Positions 25,521 to 34,429 of a stretch of 64,000 bases of DNA are shown piece by piece. Origin of the DNA: Burkholderia sp. H160 (GTDB lineage Bacteria > Pseudomonadota > Gammaproteobacteria > Burkholderiales > Burkholderiaceae); the NCBI GenBank assembly GCA_000173575.1, contig ABYL01000014.1, positions 1-64,000 on the forward strand. The letters are read 5' to 3'. A model generated the notes under the pieces. That model did not search any database and was not told the DNA's origin. It saw only the letters and a program-made list of their open reading frames with translations. How positions within the stretch are numbered: position 1 is the first letter of the stretch; each line of letters opens with the position of its first letter. Both the position numbers and the translations under genes were made by a program.

Positions 25521-27402
25521 CGCTGTGCTCGCGAGAGTCCGCTTCGGTTTGGCGCGAGCCGGCTGCGGCAGGCGAATGCAGCAGGTCAGCCTCTCCCGCC
25601 CCATCTCCCAACACCATCACGCCCGCCGGTCGCCCGTTGTCGAGTTCCGCCTGCTGCCACAGCATTTCCAGCGTGCGCCGCAACCGCGCCGGCGTCACCG
25701 GCTTGTGCAGCACCGGAATCCCCTGCAACGCGAGCGCTGCCAGCTCCGGCGATGCCATATCGCCGGTGATCAGCAGCGTCACCACCTTGCCATGCCCCGC
25801 GCGCCCGAGCGCGCCCCGCATTGCGCTCAGCGCCTGCGCGCCGGTTCGGTGATTCGCGAGCTGGTAGTCACATAGCACCGCGTCGGGCACGAAACCGGCC
25901 GCGAGCGCGGCAAGCGCCTCGACTTCATTGCGCGCACCGCGCACGTCGCAGCCCCAACGCGCGAGCAGACTCGCGAGACCTTCGAGTATCGACGGCTCGT
26001 CGTCGATGCACAGCACGCGCCGCCCCTGCGCCGCCGGACCACCCGCGACCGAGTCGTTCAGACTCGCAACGATGCCGCTCGCATCGCCCGCCTGCACCGC
26101 AAAGCGGAACACCGAGCCGCGCCCCGGCGCCGAGCGCAGCTGCAACTCGCCGCCGAGCAGGGCGACGAGCCGCTTGACGGTCGGCAGCCCGAGCCCATGC
26201 CCCTGGCGCGCGTCGCGCTGCGGATTCTCCACCTGATAAAACTCCTCGAAAATACGCCCGTGCTCTTCCGCCGCAATGCCGATGCCCGAATCGCGCACTT
26301 CGATAAAGCCGCCGCTCGGTCGCCCCGCGCGTCGCAAGCCAAGCCAGATCGCGCCTTGCTCGGTATAACGCACCGAGTTCGACAGCAGATTGCTCAGCAC
26401 GCGTTCGAGCAGCACGGGATCGTCGTAGACGACCATCGAGGTCGGCGCGATGCGCAGCGCGAGCCCCTTCGCCGCCGCCTGCGGACGATACTGGCTGCCG
26501 ACCCGCTCGAATAGCTCGGAGAGCCGGAAGTGCAACCTGATCACCTGGGTCACGCCGCTTTCGAGCCGCGCAAGATCGAGCACCTGGTTGAACAGTTGAT
26601 TGAGCGCCTCGACGTTGTAGACGATGTGCCCGGCGGTCTTCGCGTGCTGCGCGGGCGTCGCGGCCGGATCGTTCAGCGACGCCGCGAGCAGGCCGATCGC
26701 GTGCAGCGGCTGACGCAGATCGTGGCTGGCCGCCGCGAAAAAGCGTGTCTTCGCGAGGTTCGCTTCTTCGGCGACGCGCTTTTGCGCGGCCAGCGATTCC
26801 GCGAGGTACTGCTGATCGACACGCGCCTGCACGACCTGGCGAAACAGCTTGCGATAACTCATCGCATAGACGTTGATCGCGCAGAAGAAGAACGCGAGCA
26901 CGATCGCAAGAATCGTGCGATCGAACGTGTGCGAGCCGAAATGCAGCACGATCGACGGCAGCAACAGGAACGGAATCGACGTCGAAAAATTGAGCAGATC
27001 GAAGCCGTTCGACATGAACACGCCGGCCGCGAGCGTCACCAGCATCACGGTATGCAGGAGCGGCAGATCGGTCTGCGGACTCTGGAACGCGAACCACACC
27101 GCGAAGCCCGGCCCGCTATACAGGAGCACGCCGCGCAGCGCGTGCAGATAGATCCAGTCGCGCGGCGAGAGCAGATGCGGATAGCGGCGATTGCAGATCC
27201 ACAGCGCGAGCCCCGCGCAATTGGCTAGCGCATAAAAAACGAAGCACGCGATAAATAACGGCGGCGACGGCACATGCGGAAAGTAGATCGCCACGAGCAC
27301 CGCGATCGAAAACCAGTGCGAAAAGAACGCGATCGGGTCCTGCGCGTAGAGCACCCGCACGAGGTCTTCGTCGATGGCACGCTGGATCGGGTCGGCCAGC
27401 AT
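25486..27402 (-). CDS. Hybrid sensor histidine kinase
   Basis: A 638-residue protein. Six or seven hydrophobic segments between about residues 25 and 180 form a membrane sensor region without an obvious periplasmic domain. The phospho-acceptor is His227 in FFAAASHDLRQPLHAIG. The ATPase domain has the N-box LLSNSVRYT (Asn342), DSGIGIA and GHGLGLPTVK. A C-terminal receiver begins VLCIDDEPSI with Asp512 in LCDYQL. The last 50 or so residues are a low-complexity tail, partly encoded antisense to the end of the response-regulator gene. Phosphorelay to the adjacent NarL-type regulator is the simplest hypothesis, although a separate Hpt domain would normally be expected. Confidence 0.9.
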   Translation of the reverse strand: MLADPIQRAIDEDLVRVLYAQDPIAFFSHWFSIAVLVAIYFPHVPSPPLFIACFVFYALANCAGLALWICNRRYPHLLSPRDWIYLHALRGVLLYSGPGFAVWFAFQSPQTDLPLLHTVMLVTLAAGVFMSNGFDLLNFSTSIPFLLLPSIVLHFGSHTFDRTILAIVLAFFFCAINVYAMSYRKLFRQVVQARVDQQYLAESLAAQKRVAEEANLAKTRFFAAASHDLRQPLHAIGLLAASLNDPAATPAQHAKTAGHIVYNVEALNQLFNQVLDLARLESGVTQVIRLHFRLSELFERVGSQYRPQAAAKGLALRIAPTSMVVYDDPVLLERVLSNLLSNSVRYTEQGAIWLGLRRAGRPSGGFIEVRDSGIGIAAEEHGRIFEEFYQVENPQRDARQGHGLGLPTVKRLVALLGGELQLRSAPGRGSVFRFAVQAGDASGIVASLNDSVAGGPAAQGRRVLCIDDEPSILEGLASLLARWGCDVRGARNEVEALAALAAGFVPDAVLCDYQLANHRTGAQALSAMRGALGRAGHGKVVTLLITGDMASPELAALALQGIPVLHKPVTPARLRRTLEMLWQQAELDNGRPAGVMVLGDGAGEADLLHSPAAAGSRQTEADSREHSATTSSPPPAIR

Positions 27403-27605
27403 GGGGCGGTCTCCTCACAGCAATCCGTCAGAAGGTTTACCCAGAAGTTTACCCATCAGCTAACACTTAATCCATATAGGCGAAGGCCTTGCCGCGAACC
27501 ATACTGCGTTCACATTTCAGCGCGGCATTTCAGGCAGTTTCCCTCGCTTCGCGGCTTACGCGCCGCGGCCCACCGCGCTCCACGCCAACCGTGACGGAGG
27601 TTTCC

Positions 27606-28397
27606 ATGGGCGCAGTCCCCGGCTACGAGTTTGCCCGCCAGCTCGACGACGCGATCCTGCCTGACCTGTGGCGCCGGCGCACCCGGCTGTCCGCGGACGA
27701 AATGGTGTCGATGGTCGAACTGGTCAAGCGCGCGTTACGGACCTACCACCCGCTCGAATTGCAGGCGCTCGGCGAGGACAAGGAAGAACTGGTCGCACAG
27801 TTCATCTACGCGAAGGTACTGCGCCTCGCGCCCGGCCATAGCGAAACGAACGCGTGCGCCGACAGCGCGCCATCCAACAGCTACGCCGTGTGCGCGTATT
27901 TCCGCCGCTATCTGATCGACTGCCTGCGCAGCGCGTGCCACCAGCGCAACGTGTCGATGGAAACCGAGGGCATCACGCAGGAGATCGATCTGCACGCGCA
28001 CGCGCTCGAAGACCCGGTGGAAAGCGTGCTGCTGCAATACGGCCTCGACGAGCAGCGCGTGCGGCGCGCGGCGCGCGAGTTCATCGACGGGCTCGACGAA
28101 CCCGAGCGGATCGTGCTGGCCGGCAGCATCGGCTGGTGCTCGGAAGGCAAAGGCGGGCTCTCGGCGGTCGCGGCTCAGCATCGGGTCCCCTCTTATCACT
28201 ATCGCGCCGTCAAACTCGGCGTCACGACGAAAAAGACGGCCGGCGCCGGGGAATTTTCAAACACGAAGATCGGCCATTGGCTCAGCGACGTGCTCGGCAT
28301 CGCGATCGACGTCGACAATCGTGCGGCCATTCTGATTGCGCTGAATCTGCTCGCGGCTGAATCGAGCGACAGTGAATGCAATGAAGTGGCCGCGTAA
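27606..28397 (+). CDS. Uncharacterised protein with sigma-factor-like organisation
   Basis: A 263-residue soluble protein from ATG 27606 (MGAVPGYEFARQLDDAILP), preceded by ACGGAGG. I cannot name the family with confidence. Residues 95-130 (CAYFRRYLIDCLRSACHQRN) resemble the region-2 helix of sigma-70-like factors. Residues 170-215, containing LDEPERIVLAGSIGW and GGLSAVAAQHRVPSYHYRAV, look like a region-4-type HTH. This suggests a distant sigma or DNA-binding regulator. It lies just upstream of the GMC/hydrolase fusion but is separated from it by a strong terminator, so it is a separate transcript. Confidence 0.55.
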   Translation: MGAVPGYEFARQLDDAILPDLWRRRTRLSADEMVSMVELVKRALRTYHPLELQALGEDKEELVAQFIYAKVLRLAPGHSETNACADSAPSNSYAVCAYFRRYLIDCLRSACHQRNVSMETEGITQEIDLHAHALEDPVESVLLQYGLDEQRVRRAAREFIDGLDEPERIVLAGSIGWCSEGKGGLSAVAAQHRVPSYHYRAVKLGVTTKKTAGAGEFSNTKIGHWLSDVLGIAIDVDNRAAILIALNLLAAESSDSECNEVAA

Positions 28398-28518
28398 TAG
28401 TTCGAACAACCAGAAGGCCACATAAGAAGCGCGGTAACGGCGCATGCCCAGACGACCCGGCACTCCCGGTAACGGCCGGCCGGTCATGTCGCCCGAAACG
28501 TCGCACGCTACGTCTACG

Positions 28519-28545
28519 GCGCGCCTTCCACGGCGCGCTTTTTTT
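28519..28545 (+). terminator. Rho-independent terminator after the sigma-like gene
   Basis: Stem GCGCGCC (28519-28525) / GGCGCGC (28532-28538) with a 6-nt loop, followed by seven T residues. It is 120 bp past the stop of the 27606-28397 gene. Confidence 0.9.
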
Positions 28546-28649
28546 GCGCGCAGATTCCGCCTAGGATAAAAAAGCTGCCGCTGCACGCCGTCTTTGTTCC
28601 GAAGTCGAGCTTCCGTTCCCCGCATCCGATTCCAGACGAGGTGGTCCTG

Positions 28650-31600
28650 ATGAACCGCTTATCGAGCGCGCCGACGGCGCTGCAACGGCACTACGAGGTG
28701 GTCGTGATTGGGTCGGGCTACGGCGGCGCGATTGCCGCGAGCCGCATGGCGCGCGCGGGCCGTAGCGTGTGCGTGCTCGAGCGTGGGCGCGAATTCATGG
28801 CCGGCGAGTTTCCGCGCACGCCCGTGCAGGGCGCCGAGCAGATCCAGTACAACACGGCCGAGGCGCAGATCGGTTCGCCGCTCGCGCTGCTCGAAGTGCA
28901 CGTGAACGAGGACGTCAACGCGGTGGTGGGCTGCGGGCTCGGCGGCACCTCGCTGATCAATGCCAACGTCGCGCTCGAGGCCGATCCACGCCTGTGGGAC
29001 GACCCGCGCTGGCCGGCCGCGCTGCGCGCCGACAAAGCCGGACGCGACGACGGCTATGCGCTTGCGTGGAAGATGCTGTCACCCTCGCCTGTGCCCGACG
29101 ATTTCCCGCCGCTGCCGAAGCTGCAGGCGCTCGAAAAATCGGCGCGGGCGCTCGGCATGGCCGAGCACTTCAGCCGTCCGCCGATCACCGTCACGTTCAA
29201 GGACGGCCCGAACGCGGCGGGCGTCGAGCAGCAGCGCTGCGTCGGTTGCGGCGACTGCAACTCGGGTTGCAACTACGACGCGAAGAACTCGACGCACATG
29301 AACTATCTGCCCGACGCAGTCGCGCACGGCGCGCAGATTTTCACCGGCACGGCCGTGCATTCGGTGCTGCGCGATCCCGATACACAGCAATGGAAGGTCA
29401 ACTTCCAGCTCGTGAAGCTCGGCCGCGAAAGCTACGACGCACCCGATCTGTTCGTGCTGGCCGACATCGTCATCGTCGCGGCCGGCACGATCGGCTCGAG
29501 CGCGCTGCTGCTGCGCTCGCGCGACGCGGGCTTGAGCACGTCGGAGATGCTCGGCGAGCATTTCACCGGCAACGGCGACGTGCTCGCGTTCGCGTACAAC
29601 ACGAAGGACACGATCAACGGCGTCGGCTGGGGCGAGCACAAGAAAGGACAGATTCCGCCGGTCGGACCCACCATCACCGGGCTCATCGACCACCGCACCA
29701 AAGACAAACCCGTCAAGGATGGCTACGTGATCGAGGAAGGCTCGCTGGCCGGGCCGGTCGGCGAGGCGCTCGTCGGCATGCTCGACGCGGTTGCGCCGCT
29801 CGAAGGCGTCGATGCGGCCGGGCCGCCGTCGCTGTTCGACAGGATGTCCTACGACGCCCGCGCGATCGACAGCCTGATTCGCGGCCCGTATCACGGCGCG
29901 CTCAATCACACGCAAAGCTACCTGGTGATGGCGCACGACGACGAAAGCGGCCGCATCACGGTCGGTGACAAAGGCCGCGCGCGCATCGCATGGAAAAACG
30001 CGGGACGCCAGCCGATCTTCAAGTCCATCGAGGACGTGCTGATCAAGGCGACCGGGCCGCTCGGCGGCAAATATCTGCGCAACCCCATTTCGACGAAAAT
30101 CGCCGGCCGGCGCACCGTGACCGTGCATCCGCTCGGCGGCTGCGGGATGGGTGAGGACGCCGGGCATGGCGTGGTCGATCATCAAGGCCGCGTGTTCAGC
30201 GGCCAGGCCGGTGCCGCAGTGCACGACGGCCTCTACGTGATGGACGGCGCGGTGATGCCGATGTCGCTCGGCGTCAATCCGCTGCTGACGATCTCCGCGC
30301 TCGCCGAACGCAATTGCGCACTGCTGGCCAAAGCGCACGGCTGGACGATCGATTACGCGTCGCACGGCACTGCCGCCGCACCGCCCGCGCAGAAGATCGG
30401 CCTGCGCTTCACGGAGACGATGGTCGGCACCTACACGCCAACCGGGGCGAGCGAAGCCGACAAGAGCCCGATCGAATTCACGCTGACGGTCGAGTCCGAC
30501 GATCTCGACGACATGCTGAGCAACCCGAAGCATCTCGCGCGCACCGCCGGCACGCTGACCTGCCCCGCCCTCTCCGCGCAACCGCTGACGATCAGCGACG
30601 GCACGTTCAACCTGTTCGTCGTCGACGAGTCGGACGTCGACGAACGCAACATGAACTACCGGATGACGCTCGACGCGGTCGAAGGCAAAACCTGGTATCT
30701 GACCGGCAAGAAGATCATCACGCGCACCTCGCCGATCAACCTGTGGGAGCAGACCAACACGCTGTACACGGAGATTCGTGCGTCGGCGCAGGATGATGCG
30801 CCCGTCGTCGGCACCGCGACGCTGATCGTCACCCCGGAAAACTTTCTGAAGGAACAGCGCACGCTCGAAGTCACGCACGCGCCCGATCTGAAGACGCGCC
30901 TCGAATGGACGCTGAAGTTCGGCAAGTTCTTCGCGGGCGTGCTGTTCACCGAATACGGCGGCGTGGCCGCGCCGCTGCAGTTCTACGATCCGTACACGCC
31001 GCCGCGAGCGAAACGCATGCTGCGCGCGCCGGCGCCGCAGGTCACCTACTTCGACACACCGGACCGCACGCGGCTCAGGCTCACGCGCTACTTCGATCCG
31101 GGCGCCGGCAAAGACTCGAAGCCGATCCTGCTGATCCACGGCTCGGGCGTATCGAGCCGCATCTTCTCGACCGACCTGACGCCGACCAACCTCGTCGAAT
31201 ATCTGTACGCCTCGGGCTATGACGTGTGGCTCGTCGATCTGCGCGTCAGCATCGAACTGCCGACCGTGCTCGTGCCGACCAACGTCGACAAGGTCGCGCG
31301 CGAGGACATTCCCGCCGCGGTCGCGAAGATACGCGAGGTGACCGGCGTGCCGCAGATCCAGGTGCTCGGGCACTGCCTGGGCGGCCTCGCGCTCAGCATG
31401 TCGCTGCTGAATGGACTCGACGGCGTGCGCTCGGCGGTGATTTCACAGGTGTCCGCGCATCCGGTACCGGGCACGCTGCAACGCATCAAGGCCGGCTTGC
31501 ATATTCCCGACCTGATGCAGCATCTGCGCGTACGCGACCTCACTGCCTATACACAGGAAGATTCGTGGCCCGCAAACCTGTTCGACGAAGCGCTGCGTCT

Positions 31601-32066
31601 CTATCCGCTCGATCACGGCGAAGGCTGCGGCAACCCGATCTGTCATCGCGCGACGTTCCTGTATGGCCTGCTCTACGAGCACGACAAGCTGAACGAGACG
31701 TTGCATGAAAATCTGCAGGAACTGTTCGGCATTCACGACATGGCCGTCTTCCAGCATCTGGCCACGATGGTGCGCGCGGGCAAGGTCGTCGATGCGGACG
31801 GCAAAGACGTGTATCTGACCGGCGCAAACGGCATGAAGGGACTCGAAGGCATGCGTATGCCGATCGGCTTTATCCATGGCGAGAAGAACGAAACCTATTT
31901 GCCGGTCAGCACCGCGCTCACTTACGCGCTGCTGCGCGAGCACTTCCCTGAGCAGCCGTACGAGCGGCATCTGATTCCGGGCTATGGGCATATCGACTGC
32001 ATCTTCGGCAAGAACGCGGCGGTCGATGTCTATCCGGTGATCGTCGATTATCTGAACGCGCATTGA
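28650..32066 (+). CDS. GMC oxidoreductase fused to an alpha/beta-hydrolase domain with Cys nucleophile
   Basis: An 1138-residue multidomain protein. The ATG at 28650 has GAGGTGG six bases upstream; a GTG at 28641 would add three residues. Residues 15-570 are a GMC/cholesterol-oxidase-like flavoenzyme with the FAD motif GSGYGG (21-26), GCGLGGTSLINAN, and HPLGGCGMGED near the active site. A cluster of four cysteines (197, 200, 203, 207; CVGCGDCNSGC) has the spacing of a 4Fe-4S ferredoxin motif. Residues 580-780 are beta-rich. Residues 790-1138 are an alpha/beta hydrolase with the nucleophile elbow GHCLGG (Cys909) and His1114 in GYGHIDC. Serine is usual there; the GxCxGG box is typical of PHA synthases. 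A two-step oxidation and acyl-transfer or hydrolysis role is inferred; the substrate may be a sterol or other hydrophobic alcohol. Confidence 0.85.
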   Translation: MNRLSSAPTALQRHYEVVVIGSGYGGAIAASRMARAGRSVCVLERGREFMAGEFPRTPVQGAEQIQYNTAEAQIGSPLALLEVHVNEDVNAVVGCGLGGTSLINANVALEADPRLWDDPRWPAALRADKAGRDDGYALAWKMLSPSPVPDDFPPLPKLQALEKSARALGMAEHFSRPPITVTFKDGPNAAGVEQQRCVGCGDCNSGCNYDAKNSTHMNYLPDAVAHGAQIFTGTAVHSVLRDPDTQQWKVNFQLVKLGRESYDAPDLFVLADIVIVAAGTIGSSALLLRSRDAGLSTSEMLGEHFTGNGDVLAFAYNTKDTINGVGWGEHKKGQIPPVGPTITGLIDHRTKDKPVKDGYVIEEGSLAGPVGEALVGMLDAVAPLEGVDAAGPPSLFDRMSYDARAIDSLIRGPYHGALNHTQSYLVMAHDDESGRITVGDKGRARIAWKNAGRQPIFKSIEDVLIKATGPLGGKYLRNPISTKIAGRRTVTVHPLGGCGMGEDAGHGVVDHQGRVFSGQAGAAVHDGLYVMDGAVMPMSLGVNPLLTISALAERNCALLAKAHGWTIDYASHGTAAAPPAQKIGLRFTETMVGTYTPTGASEADKSPIEFTLTVESDDLDDMLSNPKHLARTAGTLTCPALSAQPLTISDGTFNLFVVDESDVDERNMNYRMTLDAVEGKTWYLTGKKIITRTSPINLWEQTNTLYTEIRASAQDDAPVVGTATLIVTPENFLKEQRTLEVTHAPDLKTRLEWTLKFGKFFAGVLFTEYGGVAAPLQFYDPYTPPRAKRMLRAPAPQVTYFDTPDRTRLRLTRYFDPGAGKDSKPILLIHGSGVSSRIFSTDLTPTNLVEYLYASGYDVWLVDLRVSIELPTVLVPTNVDKVAREDIPAAVAKIREVTGVPQIQVLGHCLGGLALSMSLLNGLDGVRSAVISQVSAHPVPGTLQRIKAGLHIPDLMQHLRVRDLTAYTQEDSWPANLFDEALRLYPLDHGEGCGNPICHRATFLYGLLYEHDKLNETLHENLQELFGIHDMAVFQHLATMVRAGKVVDADGKDVYLTGANGMKGLEGMRMPIGFIHGEKNETYLPVSTALTYALLREHFPEQPYERHLIPGYGHIDCIFGKNAAVDVYPVIVDYLNAH

Positions 32067-32085
32067 CGGCGAGGCCTGGCCGATG

Positions 32086-32110
32086 CGTCACGCGTTATCT
32101 GCGCGTGACG
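32086..32110 (+). repeat. 9-bp inverted repeat between the fusion gene and the binding-protein gene
   Basis: CGTCACGCG (32086-32094) and CGCGTGACG (32102-32110) with a 7-nt loop, 20 bp past the stop. It lacks a T-tract, so terminator function is doubtful. Confidence 0.4.
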
Positions 32111-32181
32111 GGTTCTCGTCGCGCCGTCATTCCGGTATGGTTGCGGTGGCGCACTGCCCCCCCGCACACACACCCATACCG

Positions 32182-32964
32182 ATGAAAAAATTCTTTCTGG
32201 CCTTGTTCACCGCCGGGTTGCTCGGCAGCAGCGTCGCCGCCACCCAGGTCCAGGCGGCTGAACTTCGCGTGATGACCTCGGGCGGGTTTACCGCCGCGTA
32301 TAAGCAGTTTGGTCCGCAGTTCGCGGCATCGACCGGCAACACGCTCGACACGATCCTCGGCCCGTCGATGGGTCAAGCGCCTGAAGCGATTCCGAACCGG
32401 CTAGCGCGCGGCGAGTCGGCGGACGTCGTGATCATGGTCGGCTATGCGCTTGACGATCTGATCAAGCAGGGCAAAGTCATTCCCGATTCGCGCGTGGAGC
32501 TTGCGGATTCGCGCATCGGCATGGTGGTGCGCGAAGGCGCGCCGAAGCCCGATATCAGCACCGTCGAAGGCCTGAAGGACGTGCTGTTGCATGCGAAGTC
32601 GATCGCCTATTCGGACAGCGCGAGCGGCGTCTATATCCAGCGCGAGATGTTCAGGAAGCTCGGCATCGAAGATCAGGTCGGCCCGAAAGCGAAGATGGTG
32701 CCGAAGATTCCGGTCGCGTCGGTCGTCGCGAGCGGCGAGTATGAAATCGGCTTCCAGCAGGTCAGCGAGTTGCTGCCGGTGAAGGGCGCGACCTTCGTCG
32801 GCAGGATTCCGGAGTCGGTGCAATCGGTCACGCGCTTCGCCGCGGGCATTCCGGCCAACGCGCCGCATCCGCAGGAAGCGAAGGCGCTGCTCGACTATCT
32901 GACGTCGCCGGCCGCGCAGGAAACGGTTCGTGCGACCGGGCTCGATCCGATCGCCGCGCACTGA
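32182..32964 (+). CDS. ModA-like periplasmic substrate-binding protein (orphan)
   Basis: A 260-residue protein whose signal peptide MKKFFLALFTAGLLGSSVAA ends near QVQA-AELRV. The ATG at 32182 is chosen because upstream in-frame codons precede the signal peptide. The mature protein (LRVMTSGGFTAAYKQFGPQF, DVVIMVGYALDDLIKQGKV, and IAYSDSASGVYIQREMFRKL) matches the ModA-type binding proteins that carry molybdate or small organic anions. No permease or ATPase gene lies next to it, so it is an orphan component or works with a distant transporter. The convergent neighbour begins 35 bp later behind a hairpin. Confidence 0.8.
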   Translation: MKKFFLALFTAGLLGSSVAATQVQAAELRVMTSGGFTAAYKQFGPQFAASTGNTLDTILGPSMGQAPEAIPNRLARGESADVVIMVGYALDDLIKQGKVIPDSRVELADSRIGMVVREGAPKPDISTVEGLKDVLLHAKSIAYSDSASGVYIQREMFRKLGIEDQVGPKAKMVPKIPVASVVASGEYEIGFQQVSELLPVKGATFVGRIPESVQSVTRFAAGIPANAPHPQEAKALLDYLTSPAAQETVRATGLDPIAAH

Positions 32965-32969
32965 AGAAC

Positions 32970-32994
32970 GAGGCGGCGTCCGCGCCGCCTCTTT
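32970..32994. terminator. Hairpin between convergent genes
   Basis: GAGGCGGCG (32970-32978) and CGCCGCCTC (32983-32991) with a 4-nt loop, followed by TTTG. It sits in the 35-bp gap between the rightward binding-protein gene and the leftward oxidoreductase gene. Confidence 0.65.
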
Positions 32995-32999
32995 GAAAG

Positions 33000-34418
33000 T
33001 CAGAACAGCTTGCCCGGATTCAGAATGCCGTGCGGATCGAGCGCATGCTTGATCGCAACCATCGCCGCAAGCTCCGCAGGCGAGCGAGAAATCGGCAGGA
33101 ATTCGCGCTTTAGCGAACCGATGCCATGCTCCGCCGACACCGACCCGTGCAGCGGCCCCAGCATCTCGTAGACGAACGCATAGACCGCGTGATGATCGAC
33201 GCCGGGAATCGAATGACCATCGACGGTCAGATGCAGATTCGAATCGCCGATATGCCCGAAGAAATACGATTCGTTGCCGGGCCAGCGCTGATCGAGCGCC
33301 GCGCGGCAACGCTCGACGAACGCGCCGATCTCGCCGATCGGCAGACTCACGTCGAAGTTGATCGGATCGAGCTTGATCGGAAACTCCGCCGTGCACTCGC
33401 GAATCGCCCATAGCGCGCGCGCATCGGCGACCGACTGCGCGATCACCGCGTCGCGCAGCGCTCCTGCTTCGTGCGCATCGGTCAACGCTTGCGCGAAACG
33501 TTCGCCAGCATCGTCGGCATCGAAGCCCGCGTGCTCGATCAACGCATACAGTGGATGCGCGGCGCCGAACGGCGAGCGCGCGCCGGTCAGCTTCACGCCG
33601 AAGTCGTAGAAGTCCGGCCACATGATCTCGAAGGCGCCGATGTCGTTGCCGAAACGCGTCGCGAGACGGCGCAAGAGGCTCACCGCGGCATCGTAATCGT
33701 CGAGCGCGACGAGCGCCGTGTGGCGCGACGCGCGCCGCGGATGCAGCCGCAACACTGCGCGCGTGATCACGCCGAGCGTCCCTTCCGAACCGATGAACCA
33801 GTGCTTCAGGTCGTAGCCCGTGTTGTTCTTGACCATCTTGCCGAGCGAACTGAGCACGTCGCCATTGGCGAGCACCACTTCGAGCCCAAGCACCTGGTCT
33901 CGCGCGGTGCCGGACTGAATCACGCGATTGCCGCCCGCGTTGGTGGCGAGATTGCCGCCGATCTGACAAGAGCCGCGCGCGCCGAGATCGAGCGCGAGTT
34001 CGAAGCCCGCTGCTTCGGCGGCTTCCTGCGCGGTCTGCAACGTGGTGCCGGCGCGCACAGTTAACGTGGCCGATGCAGTGTCGAGTTCTTCGACGCCGGT
34101 CAGGCGTTCGAGCGACAGCGCGATATCGGTGGCACGCGCGATCGCGCCGCCGGCGAGTCCGGTCATGCCGCCTTGCGGCACCACCGGCTGATGCGCGGCA
34201 TGGCAGATCGCGAGCGCGCGCGATACTTCGTCGGTCGTGCGCGGCAACAGCAGCGCGGCCGGGCGCGTCGGCTCGTGACGCGTCCAGTCGGTCATCGCGT
34301 GTTCACCGATCTGTTCACCGACGCGCACCGCGTCGGCGCCGAGTGCGGCGCGCAACGCGTCGAGTGTCGTTGCGAGCGGCGCGGCCGTTTTGTCTTCAGT
34401 GATGCCGTGCTCTGTCAT
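33000..34418 (-). CDS. FAD-binding oxidoreductase (GlcD/D-lactate dehydrogenase-like, D-2-hydroxyacid family)
   Basis: A 472-residue flavoprotein of the PCMH/VAO fold. The FAD site includes PQGGMTGLAGGA, GSCQIGGNLATNAGGNRVIQ and the GSEGTLGVITRAVLRL strand. The C-terminal cap ends with GHIGDSNLHLTV, AEHGIGSLKREFL and NPGKLF, typical of D-lactate or D-2-hydroxyglutarate-type dehydrogenases. These oxidise a D-2-hydroxyacid to the 2-oxoacid and pass electrons to quinone or a carrier. It lies 11 bp downstream of a 2-oxoglutarate oxygenase-like gene, indicating an operon, and both are divergent from an ABC importer. The natural substrate is unknown. Confidence 0.88.
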   Translation of the reverse strand: MTEHGITEDKTAAPLATTLDALRAALGADAVRVGEQIGEHAMTDWTRHEPTRPAALLLPRTTDEVSRALAICHAAHQPVVPQGGMTGLAGGAIARATDIALSLERLTGVEELDTASATLTVRAGTTLQTAQEAAEAAGFELALDLGARGSCQIGGNLATNAGGNRVIQSGTARDQVLGLEVVLANGDVLSSLGKMVKNNTGYDLKHWFIGSEGTLGVITRAVLRLHPRRASRHTALVALDDYDAAVSLLRRLATRFGNDIGAFEIMWPDFYDFGVKLTGARSPFGAAHPLYALIEHAGFDADDAGERFAQALTDAHEAGALRDAVIAQSVADARALWAIRECTAEFPIKLDPINFDVSLPIGEIGAFVERCRAALDQRWPGNESYFFGHIGDSNLHLTVDGHSIPGVDHHAVYAFVYEMLGPLHGSVSAEHGIGSLKREFLPISRSPAELAAMVAIKHALDPHGILNPGKLF

Positions 34419-34429
34419 GCAAGCGTTCC

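Noticed and set aside
29079-31373. A 764-codon open frame on the minus strand opposite the GMC/hydrolase fusion
   Set aside because: It is arginine-, histidine- and valine-rich antisense of a well-supported gene, has no family motif or ribosome site, and is the usual by-product of high-GC codon use.
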